Part shown: piece by piece, positions 24,605 to 37,283 of the stretch
How positions within the stretch are numbered: the stretch's first letter is position 1
Layout of the letters: the number at the start of each line of letters is the position of its first letter
Source: Apostichopus japonicus
Lineage: Eukaryota > Echinodermata > Holothuroidea > Aspidochirotida > Stichopodidae
NCBI RefSeq assembly: GCF_037975245.1
Contig: NC_092576.1
Coordinates: forward strand, 38,968,611 to 39,032,610
Length of the DNA stretch: 64,000 bases
Reading direction: 5' to 3'
Notes under the pieces: generated by a model
Told to the model about the DNA's origin: nothing
The model's database searches: none
What the model saw: only the letters and a program-made list of their open reading frames with translations
Made by a program: the position numbers and the translations under genes

Positions 24605-24779
24605 ATTTTTGGCTTCCTGAAGACAAGTGGGAGGCCATTTGTTCGTGAAGACTTTAATGGTGTCGATTTGGGTAACCAACACTTTAAAACGAAAGTCGTG
24701 AGGAACTCTTGCCTAAGATTCAACAGTGACAGAGATGCAAAACCGCTGTTGTCTCTTGTGAAGGTTAATGCTATGAAAG
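24605..24779 (+). CDS. Possible exon inside the CACTA-like element
   Basis: Bounded by a GGTGCAG acceptor and a GTTAGT donor and open in phase 0. It encodes IFGFLKTSGRPFVRED and later KPLLSLVKVNAMK. It ends in phase 1 and could splice to 25622-25704, which continues EQFIELLKESYNLL and reaches a stop. No family is recognised, and no upstream exon of matching phase was found. It could be the element's own gene or a captured host fragment. Confidence 0.3.
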
Positions 24780-25621
24780 GTTAGTCTTTATGAAAATCTT
24801 CCAAACGAGTAACCATTTATATTATTAGCTCATGAATTTTTCCAACCAAAAGATTGAGCGAACCCAAATTCTATACCAAACCAAAATTGTCCATCCAATG
24901 TTTAGAAACAAAAGCTAGCTTGCCCTTTTACCAAGGGCAACAGCTCAAATGCATGCAAAACTGAAGAGACATTCTTTGTTTTGGTATATATATGAATTGG
25001 CTTAATCTCTGCTCATTATAGAACCATCTTTGGGTGGTAGAAGCTCTTTACCATTATGTTCTTTAAGCTACCTTGGTATTGCATTACTTTCTGATTATGA
25101 TGGAATGCATAACCTCACTTGAAAATTCAAGTTTGTAAAATCATGTTAGTTGTTGTTGGTAAGCATACTATCTATCTATATGTTGTTGTCATAGGTTCAT
25201 GGTCAGTAGAGGTCTAACTATAAAATGCTTGTCAATGCTATAACTCCAAAAAAGAAAGTTGCCTTTAAGTCATGGTGTATATTTTGCCCTTGGACTTTTT
25301 CCGAACTTTGTGATTGTCATAATTCAAGAATCCATTGTTGCTTCAACTTCAAAGTACATCTTTCAATTAGGTGAGAAGGTTGTCCCTTTGGATTTGAAAC
25401 AAAAGAATGTACTTGGTTAGACTGTGATTGCTTGTCCATACAGGTTGATACCAGAGATAAATATCGTGAGACATTCTAAACCCCAGAAAAGTTTGAACTT
25501 AACTTTCCATGAAAGCATTCATCCATCAATGCAAGAGGGTTCTTTAAGTTTTAGGATCACACTGTTACTGTAAATCATGATGAATCAATTATTAAGTGTT
25601 CATTCACTTTGTTTCTTGCAG

Positions 25622-25704
25622 AACAATTCATAGAACTTTTGAAAGAAAGCTACAATTTACTGAGGAAGCTGCAAGGTTCAGCAAATACATATCCGAGAAG
25701 CTGA
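25622..25704 (+). CDS. Possible terminal exon inside the CACTA-like element
   Basis: Follows a TTTCTTGCAG acceptor. Joined in phase 1 to 24605-24779 it reads EQFIELLKESYNLLRKLQGS and stops at 25702-25704. A second frame through the same bases (RTIHRTFERKLQFTEEAARF ...) is also open for 34 codons, so the frame choice is not secure. Confidence 0.25.
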
Positions 25705-26879
25705 CATCAATCGTAAAACAATGAAGGCCTTGAAACATTAGTAACATATTATTTAATTTCAATGGTTATTACTTACCATTAAACAGTCTTTAGTTGTATT
25801 CAAACTGACAACAAATTGCTGTCACTTACAAGTTAACTTTTCAGAGGAATTTTTTCAGACAGTTCTTTTTTCAAAGTGGGATTAAACCTCTATTTATTAT
25901 TTTGTTTTAACAGTTATTGTTTACCATTAAATGGTATTTAGTTTTTCATTCAAATCAAGGAAATGGAAAGTATGTTGCTGTCACTCACAACTTAACTTTT
26001 CAATGGAGATCTTCTGGACAGATTTTTCTTGAAGTGGTTTAACCAACACTATTATAGACTGATGTTGATTTTTACTTGGCAAAGTCATCTATCCACTTTT
26101 GTCTATTTTTTTTTTTAAAGAGCTAATATTTCTAGTAATCAGTATGTACAAATACCATTAAAGAGTATTCAGATTTTTATTCAAACTCTAGAATAGACAG
26201 TATATTGTAGTCACATATGTGTTCCAGTTTAAATATGCTTTACAAATACATGCTTTGTAGGTAAGTATTGTTTTTTAAGATCTGATGGGTAGCCAAATTA
26301 AGAATTAATTCCCTTCAAAAGGTAACTGTCTGACTAGCTATTTATTATTGTCTGCCCAGCATGCAGAATTGCAGACTACATAGTTTGGTAATGCTAGCTT
26401 TTGAATAACTTTTATCTATGCAACTTTTATTTTGATATAATGATTACAAAAAAAAAAACTTTATATTGTTTTAGCAGATAGAAGTTCCTTCTTAGTTGCC
26501 ACAGCAATACATGGAATCATTGTTTTCATGAACATATTAGTTGGTATTTCATAATATATGTATATTTTTTAATGCGTAATATGAAAGTGTTTACTTCAGA
26601 AGTTTGCTTTCTTGTTAAAACTGCAAATTTATGTTTTCTTTTTCATTGCCCTCAACTTTGCATTATTGTGCAGTACTATACTTTTTCGATTCATGTTTGA
26701 TCCATTAACTTGTCTTAACTTTGTTGGAATAAAGTGATATTTTCAGATTTTTGTTTACAGTGAATTTTACTCCATCTGTTGAAAGCCAGCTTTTGTAGAA
26801 ATCAGAAGTTTTATCAGATTAAATATTGCCAACGTACACATTATTTGTGTTTCTTCTGCTCTCTTTTCTTTCAGTGATT

Positions 26880-27245
26880 CTAGTCAGTGAAACTAGTCGG
26901 GTTTAATTCTTTCACTGATTCCAGTCAGTGCAACTAGTCAGTCGATACCGACTAAGAAAGGTTAGTCGGGAGAGGCACCATCCTGACTAATGTAAAACCT
27001 GTTATAAACTAGTCGGTGGCTCATATAAATTAGTCGGTAAAGACCGACTAATGTCACCAACTAATGTAACTGACTAATATAAATTTACCGACTTAGATAT
27101 TGTTGATCGACTAAGCTGACGGACTAAGATGACCGCCTAAGAAATCCAACCGACTAAGGAATAAATTAGTCGGTAGCAACTGACTAAAGGCTATGTTAGT
27201 CGGTAGAGGCACCAGATGGACTAACGTTATGTTAGTCGGTGGACC
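26880..27245. repeat. Subterminal repeat array of the CACTA-like element
   Basis: About a dozen copies of TTAGTCGGT or its inverse ACCGACTAA occur in mixed orientation within 370 bp, with a matching smaller set at 22420-22550. In CACTA elements such arrays are the known transposase-binding sites. Confidence 0.7.
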
Positions 27246-27494
27246 AATTTAAGTTTTCAGTGTATAATATATTACAAATCATGATAACAGTCTATATATA
27301 TATTTATACTACATTATATTGCAATGATAATCTGCATAAGGGAAATAATTACTACTTTATTATGGTAGGCTTTGTAGTTAGATTGTATCTGATATCATAG
27401 AACTGAGGTATATAAGGAAGTTCGTAAAGAATTAAAGAAAAAGACAATGATCATCATATAATAGTAACGAATGTGCATACTCGATAATACTTAC

Positions 27495-29020
27495 GTCATG
27501 ACTTGATGCTATCTGTAGCAGCTGTACTGTAGACCTCTGTAGTAACTTGCTGTCGTCGTAACTGATGATGACCTCCTTAGAACAGAGCTTTGTAACTGTC
27601 TTCCTGATATCCTCGATGTCTCCATTTTGTTCCAAGATGCAGAGGATTGCAAACTTGTCACAATCTGCTCTCTTCTTCAAATATTCGATGATGTTACGAG
27701 CAGCTGTAGACCTCAAGCCACATGCAAATCGAAAGACATACTGGAGGTCAAATGGATCCATCTTTCCTAAAGTAGGCTCTAGTTCAGCGATATCTTTTAT
27801 TGCGGCAGCGATATCCGCGACCCTAAACGATGCAAACCACTCACAGAATAGTTTATGATAGAACATGACAACAGTTTGAGTCTTGACTTTGTCACCAGGA
27901 GTTTCTCTTTCAGCAATGTCAATAGCTTGTTCTTCTTCCACTAAGATACCAACGCGGATATAGTGATCATAAAACGCTTGTCCAACACGTTTACAAAATA
28001 CCTCTTTAACCCACACAATTTGCTGATTCTCTGTATTCAGTCCTTCTAATGCCACTCTATCAAGTTCACCGTGGATAGCTTCAAACTCCATTTCATATTT
28101 TATAACGTTACTGTCTTTCGCCTTGTTTCTGGTGTGACTGTGAAAACATTTCATCATGTAGATGAAAAACTCCGTGACAGACTTAAATTTCTGGAAGTCT
28201 CTTCTTTCATCAGTCATGTGAGCGAACGTAACGAAGAACAGAGGAACTTGGCAGAGATCGTCAAGAATTGGATTTTCTTTCAAACCTTGTTTAATTTTAT
28301 CAAATGCCTTTTCATTTTTGTCTCCAGTGATGGCTTTGCGAATGTACTGATCACGCGCAGTTTCATCAAAACCTTTTAACTTGACTCGTTTAGTTTTTGA
28401 CTTGTCAAATACTTCTGGTAGATACCTTGTCGTCAAGGTTACTTCAAATTTTCGAAACTTCTCTAATCTGACGATTTTTTCTACGTCACTTCCTGTGGTT
28501 TTATCTTTTTCAGGATACTCGTCATAGCCATCCAGGAGAACTTTAACTCTATGGCAGCCTTCCAGAATAGCTCTAATGTCAGATTGTTTCACACGGGGCT
28601 CGTTTGGTAATAGAAACATTTTGATCGCCCTGTAAATGGACTTAACATTACCCAACTGCCTCAGTCGAAGAAGAATTAACACATCTGCATCAGAGAAAGG
28701 GGATTCCTTCACACCGTTACACCAGTCATAGGCTAACTTAAGGGTAAGGGTTGATTTACCGTACCCTGGATCACCCTCTATAATACGACGAACTGATTTA
28801 ATACGCGGTTCAGTGAAAATATGATTATAGGACGCCAAACGTTCCCATGATCCTTCGGTGGAAAAGGGGGTTCGCCTCTCAATGAAACCCTCAATGCTGC
28901 CCTCAACAAATACTTTATCTACACAGTAGAGTCTATCTTTTATATAAGGGATCGGTTGAACTGCGTCATATCGTTCCTTGTACGTAGACTTCAGTTCTGT
29001 GAGAAGGATTTCTTTTTTTT
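27495..29020 (-). CDS. NACHT-domain NLR-type immune receptor, main exon
   Basis: A single 1,526-bp exon from a TATATTCAG acceptor (phase 1) to a GTAAGT donor (phase 0), 508 full codons. Residues 1-60 hold a pre-NACHT segment with YKERYDAVQPIPYIKDRLYC. The P-loop GDPGYGKST is at about 82-90 and Walker B LLDGYDEYPE at about 161-170, followed by the helical and winged-helix region and FRFACGLRS. The final 40 or so residues form a helical module duplicated in the exon at 4883-5002. Such proteins are cytoplasmic NTP-dependent sensors of innate immunity. The N-terminal effector domain should lie in exons to the right of 29020, and I could not find it. Downstream LRR-type exons are probably those at 9743 and 8723. 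A first Met within this exon is not expected, because the frame is open from the acceptor. Confidence 0.88.
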
Positions 29021-29400
29021 CTGAATATAATGAAAGAAAAAGTAAACAATGAAATAATTACAAGGGTACGGTATTAACAACGTATAACGTAACAAGACTA
29101 CATATGAAAGTGTTATTTGCTTTGCAGTTGAAAGACCACCCCCTACCCCCACCCTCCCTCGTTGTCACGTATACAATGATTAAAGTATATACAATTATTA
29201 CGGACATTTTAAAATTGGCAAAACTTGAAAGACTTCAATACAAAATTAAGGAATTAAGGCCACTGTTGCATACAAGTTGATGCTATTGAATTAGAATACG
29301 ATGACCTATCAGTAGGGTCATTCGTTTAACATTTTTGTCTTTTAAAGTATGATTGCATCAAGGCGAGAATATACGGACCTTTCAAAGTCAGTGCTTGTTG

Positions 29401-29650
29401 GGTTGATAGCTCAGCTCTTAAAGGAGTGGACTGGTTCGAACTAGTGGGCTGACGGGAAATATTTCTTGCCTGTTGTCTGATCCGATCCATTCTTCCGTTG
29501 TTCTTGTCACCTCGGAGTTATTAAAAGATTCTTGCTCGCACAATGTGCTTGTTAGCATGTAAATGTAACGGCGGCGTTTACACGCCCCATAGCCTTTGCA
29601 CACCTTGTGCACTGTGAACTGCCTGTTAACGATGACAAATAGGCATGACA
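29401..29650 (+). mobile_element. Possible tRNA-derived SINE
   Basis: GGTTGATAGCTCAGCTC followed by GGTTCGAAC about 35 bases later gives box A-like and box B-like motifs of an RNA polymerase III promoter, but no complete tRNA cloverleaf. The following 200 bp (to about GACAAATAGGCATG) may be the SINE body. Both boundaries are uncertain. An open frame on the other strand is not supported. Confidence 0.45.
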
Positions 29651-31789
29651 ACCATATTAGAAGGGCATTAACTAAATCCTGAAACCTTGAATAGGGTCTA
29701 CTCCTTGTACATATATAAAGTACCGTATACATCAACCTACCGATATATGTATTAGATCCCTGTCATTCGAAGAGAGGGTCGTGACTTTTTGTAAAGTCGC
29801 TAAAACATGAGCAAATGTCGCCAACAAATTCGGACGTAAGCAGTGGAAATATTAAGAACATACATTTCTTTCACCACTTTGCAAAGTTTGATCCTGCCGT
29901 ACACACATTCCCATTGCCACAGCATCCATCAATGTCGCCTCTTGACGAAGAAGGAAATGGGGTCAAAAAGCAAAAGCGCAGACTACTAGATCACAGGTAG
30001 TTGTGGAATATACAAACGTTGCCCTTTGATATTCAACTTAATCAGTGTGAGGCCGAACTTTTTAATAAAAGAAATACATGCTTACATATGACTTGCTTGA
30101 TGTTGACGCAATTTAACTGCAATTATATACAAAGATTGCTACAACACAAGAGCGACTCGTTGAATATTCATATAAGGACACGGTTAACACCATCTCAGAG
30201 TATACGGTCACATAATTGTATGTTAATTATTATAGATAAAAAGATGGCTTCCCCATCAGTGTATATAACAAACAGGTGCTGCCGTATCAGCAAAATAAAC
30301 AACAAAGTCCAACAAAAAACGAAATAGCCATCGATGTAGATAATAACATATCACTCGAGATTGGTGAAACAAACACGCATTATATTATATCAACAGAACA
30401 TTACAAAGTTCAACAAAAGCGAAACTACCAAGCGATATGAACAACTTGATATGCTAACAGATCTACTGATATAACGACGTGTCAAGTGCGCACGTCTCGT
30501 CCTTGTAATATCTCGTGATCTTCTCGCTTGAACATTCTGCCAACATTCTCGTTGCGTTTATTTCCATATTCATGGACATGCTACATCGAAAGTTGAAGAC
30601 TATGTTGAGTTCAATATGTGATTTTCTTCTGAGAAATTAATATGCATATATAGTACAGTTTGTAAAATGATTTTAGTCCAGTAGACGAATCTCTAAATCT
30701 CCCTGTCCACCTCCCGAAAGCAGAGTAAGAATACAGACGTTGATGTCCTCTGGTTGGTCATATACTTTGATGGGTGTATATGATTTGATTAACTTAGTAA
30801 CATACATGCTGCTAACATACAGACAGATGCTGCTGAGTTAAACCCAAGCAGGAATTTGTTCCCTGATTCTCTTATAAAAACACAAACATATACTTGATAT
30901 CGACATATTATTATTATAATGTACTTTATATAACAATGACCCAAGAGCTTAGGAACGAAAACCAATAGACTTCAGTTATCAACTCACAGCCTCAGTCCCC
31001 TTACATTGAGACTGTGACCATGTTATCATGTGATAATGCACATATACATGCATGATTTTTTTGCCTGATCAGCTCGTGGGGGAGTTCTTCGTCCGGTATA
31101 ACACAAACCTAAGTATCAATCAAAGGTAAAGATGATGCCAGGCAAAGTCAGTTGGTCGTGCGTTGTACACCTTAATTGCTAGGTTAATGGTTAAATGTAC
31201 CTCATAACTAAAGGCAAGCCTTACTCCAAATGACTAAATTGGTCAGAATGATAACAAAACAATTGATTAGAACTGCGCTTGTTAAATGCTGGTCTATTAC
31301 TAACTAGTTAACGAAATTTTACAGCAATCATATCACATGTTTATCTACTGTCGTTTCGCCAATGAATATGTAAAGTCAGTCAGATAAAATAATAGAACAT
31401 GTTTAAATATGAACATCCAGTTACAGATAGTCGTAAGTCATTAAGTAGTTTATGCTACATTAACATAAGTTAATTTCTAACCAAGGTATGGGGGTAACAC
31501 CTTATATTGTTTAACATTATCCTTAGCTACAAACGCTACATGAAAAGGGGATACTATGAAAACATTTACATTTTATATTCAACATTGCCTCATACCGCGG
31601 TGCAATTAGCATATTATATAATTATCATTTGTACCGCTGTTGTAAACATGCAACCTTGACCGTTAGTCAAATGAAAGGTCATTATTTATCATGTATATTT
31701 TACTCTTTATCCAGGGATAAATTACTGTGAGTGATATTCTGTGACAAAAAATATCATTAACATTCCTTGTGACTCGTTTTTGCCATTTG
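29651..31789. other. No gene recognised
   Basis: The missing 5' exons of the NACHT gene may lie here or further right, but no death, CARD or DED domain frame could be read. No other structure stands out. Confidence 0.35.
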
Positions 31790-32127
31790 TGTGATACATT
31801 GATCATTACAATCAATTACAAATCATTACAATCCTATGTCTTATTTGTTCTGAATTCTGTTTTATTTGAATTAGCGCTGTTTATCGTACAAGTTTACATT
31901 TTATGGTTCATGCCGTACATATTTCTCATCATTCGTACTTTTTTACATCGTCACTTTTATCGCAATGTTTTTATACCATTGTCGATAGCCGACCGGTATT
32001 TATTACTCAAGCAATATCACTTTTTATGCGTGTTCCATCGTTATGCGTTTCAATTTCATGTCTGTTTTAGAGCTATTGTGTTTTGAACAATTTCCATTGT
32101 ATTTTTATGCATGTGGCTGAATAAATC
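31790..32127 (+). mobile_element. Possible 3' tail of a non-LTR element
   Basis: A T-rich, non-coding-looking segment ends in GGCTGAATAAATC immediately before the TATC repeat. Polyadenylation-type AATAAA followed directly by a short tandem repeat is common at the 3' ends of LINEs that terminate in microsatellites. No RT domain is attached, so this is only an inference. Confidence 0.3.
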
Positions 32128-33016
<889 letters not shown>

Positions 33017-34724
33017 ACCGTATATCATTATAGCTCTTTGGTTTGTCTTTTCTAATGAAGTCAGACAATAGTCTTTTACCTAGGTCGACAATAGGCTACC
33101 TGCTTTTGTGAGATAATCATCTATGTCAAAGACTACCATTTGTAGAGAGGTTATTTACTATAAGTTCTACTTTCTAATCCCCTTGTAAGTTTCATCAATG
33201 AGTCAGACAATTATTTATGACCTGTTTCGAATAATGCCAGATAATCTGTTGTCATTTCTTTTTGTATTTAATAACGTTGAAATGTTCATATGGGCAGCGG
33301 AGTAGACCACAAAAATAGTGTCACCAAGTTTGAATGAAAGCGCCGACAAATGACGAAGAACATCAAATGTGGCAAGATGATGCACTTGAGCCGTTGTAAG
33401 GAACGAACATTCAGAACAAGCGTACGGAAGGAGGAATTCAAATGTATACAAATGCATTTACAGTCAGAATCGTGTAACATAGCTACCTCGCTGAGTAGCA
33501 TACGCACCTTTAAACCTTTGACCTGTAATGTGTATTAGGCTGTCTTAAAGACAAAAAAACTCGGAGCTGCCTTATTGTGACAGTTTTCCCTTTGCATTTT
33601 TATTGCACTGCGCATGCGTGCATTTTTAATAGCCTTAAACGGTCGTTTAAAAAATACCTCTATTGTTATCATAATGAGACTTTTCTGATTTGTTAGTCAA
33701 TTACACAAAACAACAACATTTTCTATGTGTATAAAAAGTTTAATTACATAATTGAAATGTTGCCAACGAAATTAACACAGATGGAGAACGAGAAGTACAT
33801 GTACAAGAGGAATTGTTGTTTAACAGCCGTGGATGACTCTTCCGCACTGCATAAGACTTCTGTAAAGAACATAGTTTAGTAAACTGTAATAAACTATGCT
33901 GTAAGGAATGCTACTATGAACACTATATTAATGACGTATACTGTCATGAATCATGAATAAGGACACTGCACAAGAAACACGAGGACAACATATAATGTAT
34001 AGGCATGTTATGTACACTGTTAGTAACGAAACATTACACATATAATGTATAGGCATGCACACAGTAGTAGCTTCAATGTCTCCACATGAGTCTAATATCA
34101 AGAAACTTACCGATAGCGTGGAATTAATTCGTCTGTAATATATGTTAATTACGTCCCATAGGAGCGAGATAATATAACGTTCCTTAAACAATAAGACTGC
34201 ACTATATGACTGCATCCAACTGATTAAGTCGAATACTCTTTCAACTACTGATGGGCACTGGCTGGTACAATAAAGATAGTAAATCTAGTGTATACACATT
34301 CAATCTATTCATATTTACTTAAGCTCTTTGCGATAGTTGATGGAATTGCTGGCGTAAAGTCCAATTATTTTCAAGTATCTTCTTGCGTTGACATTATTAA
34401 TAAGCTTCTTGTTGCCATACAATATGCATTGAATTTTGATTGTAAAGATTGATGTATTGCACGCTATTTTGATAGCCTGGTAATGTGTTAAAGGTCAATC
34501 ATATAACAAGGCTTAGTATATAATGTTAGAACAGTAACTGAGTGTAACTGAGATCCAGATTCTGAAAGTCATTTACCAAACGTTTTCTAATATTAAATAA
34601 ATAAAGATCAACACACCAGATCAATCACGACTTCACGACCGGTTTCTTCCTTTTTGGGACTCATTAAAAGAAGGTGGGAATCGAACCCTGGACCTCACAA
34701 TGATGAAATCATATCTATAATTAG
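33017..34724. other. No gene recognised; tRNA-like relic at the right edge
   Basis: No supported exon. At about 34668-34700 the minus strand carries GGTTCGATTCCCACC, a box B-like sequence, but no matching box A or cloverleaf, so it is at most a SINE or tRNA relic. Confidence 0.35.
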
Positions 34725-36590
34725 GGATCATGACCAATATAAACGTGTTGCTCAAAAATATGGAAAGTCTAGTGACTGGGAATTTTTCATGATTTCCAAA
34801 ATAAAACTAACAATCTAATTAAACAAGCCAAAAAGTGATACTTTACTTATACTTTTGAACAAAATAAGGGTAATAGCAAGCAAATTTCGAAGATCATTTA
34901 AATTTATTCTTCCAACAAATGATGAAGCTACTGTTTATAAGATTTTAATCAATGGCAAAGAAGTTGAGACTCCTAGTGGGATGGTTTATGCTTTCAAATT
35001 TGTTTTTCACAGTGATTGGTAATACACTAGCCCGAAAGTTTGTAAATGGTGGTGTCGGGAAGTTAAAGTATGTTGACGAGTCTTTAAAGTTTATTGAAAT
35101 TAGTGAGAATTTTGTCTACAAACAACTTGCAAATCTTCATATTGGTAAATCTACTGGTATTGATGGCACAAGTGCTAGACATTTAAAACAGGAAGTTATC
35201 AAATTTCCAAAAAAAAAAACAATTGCCTTTATTCTTTATCTTACTATTCGTAGAGCGTCCATTCCTGCTGAGTGGAAACAGGCAGTAGTTTCCCCTATTT
35301 TTAAGGTTCGGCTGAGAACAGATTGTGGTAACTATAGGCCCATATCAGGTTTGCCTGTTATTACTAAAATTCTTGGAACAAAGCTATTCATGCCAAGTTT
35401 ATGGTCATCTTCAAAACAATGGGCTTCTAAGTTCGGCACATTCTCGATTCAGACAACAATCTACCCTTGCTGCTATTATCGGCGTCACTGACGACATTCT
35501 TGATAATAGGGACAAGGGTCAGATCACTGGTGCTGTGTTTTTGGACCTAAAAAGGGCCTTTGAAACAGTCAACTATGAGATGCTTCTGCATAGATTATGT
35601 TATCATGGGATACGGGATACTGAGCTGGCCGGGTTCTCTAATTATTTGTCAAATACAGAACAGACTACTATTATTGATGGGGTTAAATCTGATGCAAGAC
35701 CTGTTACAATTGGTGTACCGCAGGGATCCATATTAGGTAAACTTTTATTGATCATTTTATTAATGACCTGCCTAATGTAGTTTCAAATTGTAAGGTTTTT
35801 CTTTATGCCGATGATTCTTGCCATCATATATAGTTCAAAAACGAATTAGATATTGAAAGGGTCATACATTTTGACCTGGAAGCTGTTTCTGATTGGATGA
35901 ACACTAATAAGCTGACACTGAATGCTTCTAAACCAAGGTTATGACATTTGGCTCTTCTCAAATTATAAAAAAAATGTTAAACCCTTCAATGTAAACCTTG
36001 ATAATGATATTCTTGAAAATCTGTATGTATTCAAATACCTTGGAATGTGGTTCGACCCGTTTCTAAAATGGGAAAACATATTGACAAAGTTACTCTATAA
36101 ATATCACAGAAACTGGGCATTTTAAAAATACTGATTGGTGTGTTGACCAGCATACACGTAATACTCTGTAAAACGCTCTTATTGTACCCCATATTGATTA
36201 TTGTTCTGCCGTTTGGACTACGGCGACGAACAAATGTGTTGACCGGGTTCAAATCCTTCAAAATCGTGCAGCTAGATTAGTCCTGGGGTGTGGGCTTCAG
36301 GATGTGCATGTTACAGATAGTTTTGCTGAATTGAAGTGGCTAAATTTCCGTCAACGTGCATTATATTTCAGGAATATTCTAATGTATAGATTTGTCCACA
36401 GCCTGGCTCCAGATTACCTTACTGATACTACCATTCTACTGAGAGATAGCCATTCGTACAGAACAAGATCTAGCTGCTGTAAAAATGTTATACTTGCTCC
36501 TGTTAGATCTGGGAATGGTAAAAGGTCCTTTCAATTTTCGGGAGGCAGGTCGTGGAACAGTTTCATAAAACTACTGTACGTCTGAGTGTC
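34725..36590 (+). pseudogene. Broken non-LTR retrotransposon (LINE) RT region
   Basis: Plus-strand fragments in three frames follow the order of a Jockey/CR1-type ORF2: a linker (about 34735-34800), the RT entry with KSTGIDGTSARHLK, NYRPISGLPV and then KGQITGAVFLDLKRAFETVN, GVPQGSILG, YADDS (about 35800), YLGMWFDPFLKW, and a C-terminal part with LNFRQRALYFRN and LAPDYLTDT. Frameshifts and stops separate the pieces, so it is inactive. The endonuclease domain is missing, which is usual for 5'-truncated copies. Confidence 0.88.
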
Positions 36591-37076
36591 TCTTACCAGG
36601 GACTTTTGAGTATACATTTAACATGGTGAAATTGCGTTTAGAGCGGTAGTTGAGTGTACTGCTAAGAATTAATGTTACATGAATCCCACAAACTAGGTTA
36701 TAATACTTTTGTTGGGTTGAGCATTTGGGGAATGTTTTCCAACAAAGTATTGTCCAACACCTCCGGTATAGCGTATCGTTAATTGTCGTGATATATGGTT
36801 GTGGTCATAACAACTCCTGGTTATTGTGTGTAAACGGTTGAAAAGGGCGGGGTTGAGGAGTTACACCATGAGGAATTGACAAAAGGGTGTGGTGTAAACA
36901 GTCCCGACTGAACAAATTCACCCTACCCTCTCACGTTCGAGGTGGGAGTATTCCCTCTACCACTCATTTTCTTTTTGCGCACGTTACTACTTAGAATTAC
37001 ATGTGTTGCATACGTGTGATCAAGCCAAGCGATAATGGCGGGATAAGCTATTGGAGAGGCCTTTACAGCTCTGTTA
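36591..37076. other. No gene recognised
   Basis: May include the 3' untranslated part of the LINE at its left end. A run AAAAGGGCGGGG near 36840 lacks any associated gene. Confidence 0.35.

Positions 37077-37283
<207 letters not shown>

Larger units (their letters stand above)
22374..27262. mobile_element. CACTA (EnSpm)-like DNA transposon, 4.9 kb
   Basis: The left end starts CACTGAAAA and the right end finishes TTTTCAGTG, each next to TA, which fits a short 2-bp target duplication. Both ends are packed with subterminal repeats of the type TTAGTCGGT and its inverse (22420-22550 and 26880-27245), a hallmark of CACTA elements. The interior has spliced-looking plus-strand frames (about 24137-24208, 24605-24779 and 25622-25704), but no transposase domain that I recognise and incompatible phases between the first two. 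A tRNA-derived SINE is nested at 22764-23156. Confidence 0.65.

Noticed and set aside
27565-28379. Plus-strand frames across the NACHT exon
   Set aside because: Antisense shadows of a well-supported minus-strand coding exon.
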